NCBI RefSeq assembly: GCF_030812855.1
Contig: NZ_JAUSTK010000006.1
Location: 158,090-222,089 of the forward strand
Direction of reading: 5' to 3'
DNA length: 64,000 bases
From: Paenibacillus wynnii
GTDB taxonomy: Bacteria; Bacillota; Bacilli; Paenibacillales; Paenibacillaceae
Under the pieces are notes generated by a model. That model saw only the letters and a list, made by a program, of their open reading frames with translations. It did not search any database and was not told the DNA's origin. Position 1 is the stretch's first letter, and each line of letters starts with the position of its first letter. Below, piece after piece: positions 63,839 through 64,000 of this stretch. Both the position numbers and the translations under genes were made by a program.

Positions 63839-64000
63839 GGCTCAACACTAATATCAGTTCTTGACAGGTGACCAGAAAGACAGAAATCCATTCCGCCCAA
63901 TAGAGGCGTTTTCTCCCTCTATTTCTGCACCCGCTACCCCGTTTGGGCAATTAGAGGGAATTTCACCCGCTAATTTTGAGGATATACCTCTTTGGGACGG
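63839..64000. repeat. MITE-like palindromic interspersed element, copy 2 (cut by window edge)
   Basis: The left end GGCTCAACACT...TCAGTTCTTGACAGGTGAC and the following palindromes (AATAGAGG...CCTCTATT and AATTAGAGGG...CCCGCTAATT) align with 20314-20474 at roughly 80% identity. The rest, including any right terminal repeat, is beyond the window. It starts 97 bp upstream of the agrB start. Confidence 0.75.

Overview
The window is a stretch of low-GC Gram-positive chromosome. Its gene order matches the Bacillus subtilis region from topA through hslVU, the fla/che operon, rpsB-tsf-pyrH-frr and polC to nusA-infB-truB. A short archaeal/eukaryote-type ProRS, a FapA-type gene inside the fla/che operon, a swrB homologue and a serine-type AgrD point to Paenibacillus or a close relative (inference from gene content; no database search was possible). 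Almost everything is transcribed from the minus strand. No rRNA, tRNA, prophage or CRISPR array was seen.

From the left edge: (1) 1-6852 is the translation/RNA operon rimP-nusA-rnpM(ylxR)-ylxQ-infB-rbfA-nrnA-truB, with a clear SigA promoter at 6824-6852. truB is cut by the window edge. (2) 6877-20254 runs rpsB-tsf-pyrH-frr-uppS-cdsA-dxr-rseP-proS-polC. It covers ribosome and elongation factor synthesis, UMP kinase, ribosome recycling, undecaprenyl phosphate, CDP-diacylglycerol and isoprenoid synthesis, site-2 protease, ProRS and replicative polymerase. (3) 20314-20711 is a MITE-like non-coding element with terminal inverted repeats and internal palindromes. A second, edge-truncated copy lies at 63839-64000. 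(4) 20713-52219 is a complete fla/che operon: flgB, flgC, fliE-F-G-H-I-J, motE-like, fliK, flgD, a TIGR02530-type gene, flgE, flbD, fliL, fliM, fliY, cheY, fliO-P-Q-R, flhB, flhA, flhF, flhG, cheB, cheA, cheW, cheC, cheD, a membrane protein, sigD, fapA, a small unknown, swrB and an MltG-like-domain protein. (5) 52588-59220 is dprA-topA-trmFO-hslV-hslU. The xerC and codY genes that sit in this block in B. subtilis are absent. (6) 59474-61621 is sucCD. (7) 61963-63004 is the divergent ohrR/ohr organic-peroxide pair. (8) 63097-63741 is agrB-agrD, a quorum-sensing peptide cassette whose AgrD carries serine in place of the usual ring cysteine; no agrC or agrA is in view.

The genes form tightly packed operons with many 1-20 nt overlaps, and the context-supported starts include many TTG and GTG codons. 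The least explained parts are the palindrome-rich element, the orphan serine-type agrBD pair beside its second copy, and the three poorly characterised genes around sigD and swrB.
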